Part shown: positions 59,401-64,000 of the stretch, piece by piece
How positions within the stretch are numbered: position 1 is the stretch's first letter
Layout: every line of letters begins with the position of its first letter
From: Rotaria sordida
Taxonomy: Eukaryota > Rotifera > Eurotatoria > Philodinida > Philodinidae
DNA: 64,000 nt
Assembly: GCA_905250125.1 (NCBI GenBank)
Contig: CAJNOL010000643.1
Location: 16,919 to 80,918 of the forward strand
Reading direction: 5' to 3'
The notes under the pieces: generated by a model
The model's database searches: none
Told to the model about the DNA's origin: nothing
What the model saw: only the letters and a program-made list of their open reading frames with translations
Program-made: the position numbers and the translations under genes

Positions 59401-60861
59401 ATTGTATTATAATGCATCATTTATAAAAAAAAACATCGTGATAATTTTCATTACAGAATAAGTGCTATACTCAATTATAATTTAATGAACATTCTGTTAT
59501 GTTGAAGAAGGATAAGGTTTTAAAATAGAAATAAAACTGTTTCATTTTTCTAATATATTTAGAATCTTAAATGTTTGCTTCACTTTTCTCAACGTAGTTG
59601 TAGTCGATTTTAAGAAAAATCATCAGATATCATGAGTGAAAAAGTGCATATTTTTTTGTTTTTTAATCTGAAATATGAAGACTTGAGAATCCTTTCTCTA
59701 TTTATTTTTCATTATATCTCATATTACTAAGGCAAAAAGAAGCTCTAATTTTCCACTAGATTAGAACTCAATTATTATTTTGTCCAAGGATTATTTCTAA
59801 AAGGAGATAATTATCGATTATGTTCTCATTAGTAGTTTTAAACGTTGATATAGACTAATGATTCCAATGCATCAAAGTATTTTTATTCTGAATGAATTTT
59901 CGTTTTTTATTACTCTACTTCAATATTAATGAATTTCTTAAATATTTTGTTTCTCTAATAGACAATGGCATTTTTTCTTTGTACGTGTTTATCAAACGTT
60001 ATAAATACTCGAAATACAAATGTGATATTCAACTCAGTAATGTAACAATTTCACAAAAAAAACAAAAACAAAATAATATCACACTATCGTACTACTTTAT
60101 AACAAACTCCAAGAATTGCACTAACAGTATCACCATCAGAATTTTATCTATTCGGTAATCCACAAGCATAAAAGAAAGTGTTAGATAACGATGGTGAGAA
60201 TGGCAATGATGATCTGTTTGTTGATAGACATTTGCGGTTTTTATAACAAGAGATATAGTAAGTTTTTTTATATAATAAAATGTAATTTTTATATTGTATT
60301 GAGTGTACTAAATATGTATCCATTGTTTTATTTTGCATTTAAATGATAACTTTAATACTACACATTCGAATTTTAAAAAAGAAAGATGAAATTTAAAAGC
60401 AAAAATACATAATTTTGTATTATTCGATGTTCTTTAAATTCTTACAGGAGTTCTCGTTGTGCTGCTAGCCATTTAAGATTTGTTCTTTTTTTTTTCATGT
60501 TCTTTATTACAGGTTGATTAATCAATTCATGCAAAAGTATGTATAAATATTTAGTCAATTGTTATTTCAGCAAAGTTTTTTTTTTGTTTTCTATGAAGCT
60601 AGATATAACAAATATTTGATTAATATATGAGATAAAACAGATGAATAAAAATCCTTTTTATTTTGTTTTTGTCTATTGCACATAAAAATTTTTTTTTCCT
60701 ATTTTTCTACAGGTAGAATACTCGTGGTTATGAGTGTAAACTTGAGAAACAGAATGAGAAAAAAAAAGAGTTATTGTTTATCTTTAGTTTTTTTTTCTTC
60801 CTTGTTTTTGTATTTTTTTTTTTTACCGAAATCAGTTTACAACAATCATTTAGAAAAGAGA
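59401..60861. other. Intergenic, AT-rich
   Basis: No supported gene. The ORFs at 59892-60158 (plus), 60144-60338 (minus) and 60676-61020 (plus) are either low-complexity or read through the true intron of the next gene. Confidence 0.55.
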
Positions 60862-62411
60862 ATGTCAGCTTCACAGTCAACTTTGCCTTCAACACAATCA
60901 CGAGACAGTATGCTCCACTTTTTTCATGTAAAAATTTTTTTTTTGTTTTCAATAAAACAAAGTCTAATTAATTGTTCTTTTTTTTTATATTTCTTAGGGT
61001 GTCACAGGATTGAATGTTGAAGATTGTATTCATTTTCTTCATCAATATAATTGGAAACTTGAAGTAAAATAATATATTATATTGATTTTTGTTTTTTTTT
61101 TAAATTTTCTGACTATTTTTGTGAATAGGATCTTTTAGAAGATTTTTATAATGGAAAAGATTTTAAGAATAAATCAAGTCAAAATTCAAATGAAAAAATC
61201 GAAAAAAATTTATCTCAACCAACATCCATTCAAAATCCAAGTAAGAATATAGAACAAAACAGAATTTTCCTGTGTATAAATGCATCATATTGTAAAACAC
61301 AATCGGAAAATAGTGTCAAAATATAACAGGTAGACATTTGAACTTATCCACTCCTTTCCATAGATCGTGACAGACACCGTAGTATTTCCTTACCACATAT
61401 ACATGCGAAATTCAAGTCTACGCTCGTTTTCGTTTGAAACACGACTGAATTAAAGATTCTTCTGTCTTACTACGATCTTTTATCAATTAATAGCAGATAG
61501 TATTTCATAAACCGAAATATATGTTAGTATAAATTCTTTCATTTGCAATATAAACAACTACATTGTATTTCACATTTTAATCGCATAGGAATTGTGTTAA
61601 CAGTTTTTTTTTTTATTGAAACTTAGATAAATTCACTGCGAATAACGACCAAAAAAAACCAATAGTTGAAGAAGACGATCTTTATTATGCACATCTTGTG
61701 CATAATTATGGTGATGCAGACGAATCAGCAAGAAAATTTTTGATAGATGGGCAACATAATCAACGATTTCAACAAATTCGACAACAACCACAAGAAAATA
61801 CTATAAATGGGGTGAGAATTTTGAAATAATCCATGTGTTTGAAATGTAATATTCTCTCCTTGGATCAGAGTGTAATACTCGATTTTCTCTAATGAAGTTT
61901 AACAATTTTCTGATGTTCCGTTAGAAAAAAAAAGATTCATATTTTGTTTTAGTCTATTTATCATGAGAAACAAGAATATCTTCGATGTGGTGTTCATGCA
62001 TTAAATAATCTATTTCAAACTCCACATTTATTTACTCATGAAGATCTCGATAAGATTGTCCACCAATATGATAAAAGATATGTAGATAATGAATATGGAA
62101 CATTATGGATAGGTGATTATGATTTACGTATATTAATTGAAGCTATTAAAAAACATGGACATACTGTTCGACAAATAAATTTTTATGATAATGAACCACT
62201 TCAAAATCTTCCATGGGATTTATATTTTGGTTTATTAATTAATTTAAATGGTGAACATTGGTTTACAATTAAAAATTTTAATGGAATTTATTATAATCTT
62301 GATTCAACATTTAAAAAACCATCATATATTGGACAAAAAAATAATTTAGTTAATTATTTAATTTTTCTTATTGAAAGATTTCCAAATGTATATTTATTTG
62401 CTGTATTATAA
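60862..62411 (+). CDS. UBA-like plus Josephin-domain deubiquitinase (295 aa)
   Basis: Five exons (60862-60927, 60998-61063, 61129-61240, 61627-61811, 61953-62411) join in phase to 295 codons plus TAA. Josephin proteases (ataxin-3, JOSD1/2) are Cys-His-Asn/Asp enzymes that cleave ubiquitin chains. Here IYHEKQ at 145-150 opens the domain. C155 in YLRCGVHALNN is the nucleophile. H245 in NGEHWFTIK is the general base. N258/D259 in YYNLDS completes the triad. The N-terminal exons encode DSMLHFFHGVTGLNVEDCIH then FLHQYNWKLEDLLEDFYNG (about 16-54), a UBA-like three-helix pattern as in FAF/UBXN-type proteins. A linker with LVHNYGDADESARKFL precedes the protease. JOSD proteins are usually little more than the catalytic domain, and ataxin-3 has its ubiquitin-binding motifs at the other end, so this order is unusual. 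Confidence 0.87.
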
Positions 62412-64000
62412 CAAACACAATAAACATATTGTTCAGTAATATTTAACATACAAATAATAGTATGTCTAAGAAATCCTATATATATATATTGTTTTCTCAT
62501 TAGAGATTTTAATTCTAGTAAATTTCATTTATGATGTAAATTTTTTATATGTATTTTCATACTCTTATTCGAAAAATCAAGAGTCTAATGACAATATATT
62601 TTGAAAAAATAAAATAAATAATAGAATTATTTTCAAATGTTTAAAGTCATTTCAATGATAGAAAGTTTGTAATTTTAGAATATTGCAATAGATCAAACTC
62701 AAAAATATGTATTTCATTTTTTATTTAAACTCAGGGAGTTTGACATATGTGTGATTTTCATGCTTGCCATTTCGAAAGTGATAATCATCATAAATGAGAA
62801 GAAAATATTTTCCTTTAAATATTAGGAATTATGAAATTTGATATAGATACACCAGATTATTTATGACAAAACAATTCTATTGTTTGAATAGTACATTACG
62901 AATTTTTAACGATACTTTGTAATTTCATAATGTTTCTTTACTTTGACTTAAAAAAAACTGAGTCATGTGTGTAAGTCGATGAAATATTACTCATTTAAGT
63001 TTATAAACCAACCAAAACTCGTATATGCTTATATGATCATCATTTAATCATTTTGTTTTGTTGATCATCGACTACACTGAGTGACTCAGAGAGAAATCTT
63101 TTCAGTTTTCAGTATTAGGAATTGTTTTATCGTGAATAGAATATTCAGAATTAAGAAGCAATAGAAACTAAAGTCGAAATGCTCAGAAATTTCAAGTATT
63201 ATTATTTTTTTGTTTGTTTGAAGTCAACGATGTCTACTCTTATCTGAAGCTTGGTAAGAGAAATGCATGAAAAATATACATTTATCATGTTGAAGATGAT
63301 TTTCTTGTACAAAAGACTTTCGTTCATTTAAATGTTTTCACTTGTTAAAAATAGTTTTTGAAATATCCGTATTTTTAATATTCTAACGTCTTCAAAAATT
63401 CTATCTTTATTTGCAAAATAAACTTGAAAACAATAAATAACAAGAAGAACGAATCTTTTATTTGAATTAGTTAATGTTTCATGGGAAGTACTCTAAAAAG
63501 AAATGCATTGTATTGAATATTTGTAATTGATTACTTGAGTTTTCTTTCATTTTCTCATTGGTTCTAGAATAGAACGTGCACTTAGTTTTCTTTTCAATTT
63601 CTATGATGCGACTAATTGTAATAACATTCAATCTCTTCTATTTATCAATGAAAACTATTGAGTAGGGACACAATTGTGGATCCGAACTCACAGCTCTCTA
63701 CTGTTCAGATTTCGAAACGTATCTTAGGAGATGCTAATTGCTACTACCATATAGTCGTTAATGAGCAGAAGTCCGACAAGAAAAAGTAATTCAAATATTT
63801 TTTCACATTCAAGTTTTTACATGCTACAGCTTTGAAAAAATTGAAGCATGACTAAAACAAATTCATCATTTGATTGTCTTGTGTTCTTTATTCTCTAGGG
63901 AAAATATTCATGAGACAAAGACAAATCTCTTATCTGGTAATACAAGTTAAACCAATTGCATTAATTTAGGACAAAAATAGACAATTTCTTATGATCATTA
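62412..64000. other. 3' flank and intergenic, AT-rich
   Basis: I see no gene, RNA or repeat that I can support in this terminal stretch. Confidence 0.55.

Noticed and set aside
60676..61020. 114-codon plus-strand ORF
   Set aside because: Reads through the first intron of the Josephin gene and upstream T-rich DNA in a different frame.
1..64000. tRNA, rRNA, CRISPR or riboswitch elements
   Set aside because: No cloverleaf with a GGTTCGAATCC-type T-arm, no rRNA-like blocks, and no regularly spaced identical short repeats other than the MITE arms and satellites.

Overview
This window is an AT-rich stretch of an animal nuclear genome with compact, multi-exon genes. Introns are mostly 50-100 bp, GT-AG, and T-rich near the acceptor. 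Fifteen intact protein genes can be assembled exon by exon with reading frame preserved across every junction. One further small single-exon ORF, several gene remnants and many inverted-repeat elements are also present. The gene set is metazoan (EMRE/SMDT1, ARL6IP1, DNAJC28, LITAF-like proteins, a polycomb-type RAWUL protein). The base composition, tiny introns, LURP-one-related proteins, degenerate F-box gene and cupin remnant make a bdelloid rotifer (Adineta/Rotaria type) my best guess. That guess rests on gene content and style, not on a marker sequence.

Layout. 0.9-3.3 kb (minus): two tandem paralogous genes of unknown function and a small, very basic protein built from a seven-residue repeat. 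6.9-8.85 kb (minus): ARL6IP1 and a LITAF-like gene. 10.96-11.6 kb: an intronless LRAT-type (NlpC/P60 fold) gene. 15.2-16.0 kb: a four-helix membrane protein with PSAP and PPxY motifs. 17.1-22.1 kb is a graveyard: a hAT transposase C-terminal remnant, a 593-bp palindromic TA-flanked element, a GC-rich nested satellite and a cupin pseudogene. 23.0-24.5 kb (plus): a tandem pair of LITAF-like genes. 24.7-26.1 kb (minus): a four-exon gene of unknown function. 27.8-29.7 kb: a broken F-box gene and a 246-bp hairpin beside TCCGAC-rich repeats. 32.2-32.6 kb: EMRE. 34.4-38.8 kb: DNAJC28 followed by a 590-residue disordered nuclear-type protein. 40.1-46.0 kb: two LURP-one-related genes, the second with a 1.6-kb palindrome in its intron. 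48.2-49.6 kb: a two-RRM protein that starts with an 8-nt exon. 52.5-53.6 kb (minus): a RAWUL-domain protein with a PLDLS motif. 53.6-60.9 kb is gene-poor but holds a 676-bp element with 8-bp direct flanks. 60.9-62.4 kb: a UBA-like plus Josephin deubiquitinase.

Themes. Three LITAF-like proteins and one tetraspan protein all carry PPxY, and two carry PSAP. These are the short motifs that recruit NEDD4-type ligases and TSG101/ESCRT-I, so they suggest an endolysosomal sorting set. Two genes are mitochondrial by family (EMRE, DNAJC28). Palindromic elements of at least six different sequences sit between and inside genes. No tRNA, rRNA, CRISPR array or intact transposase was found.
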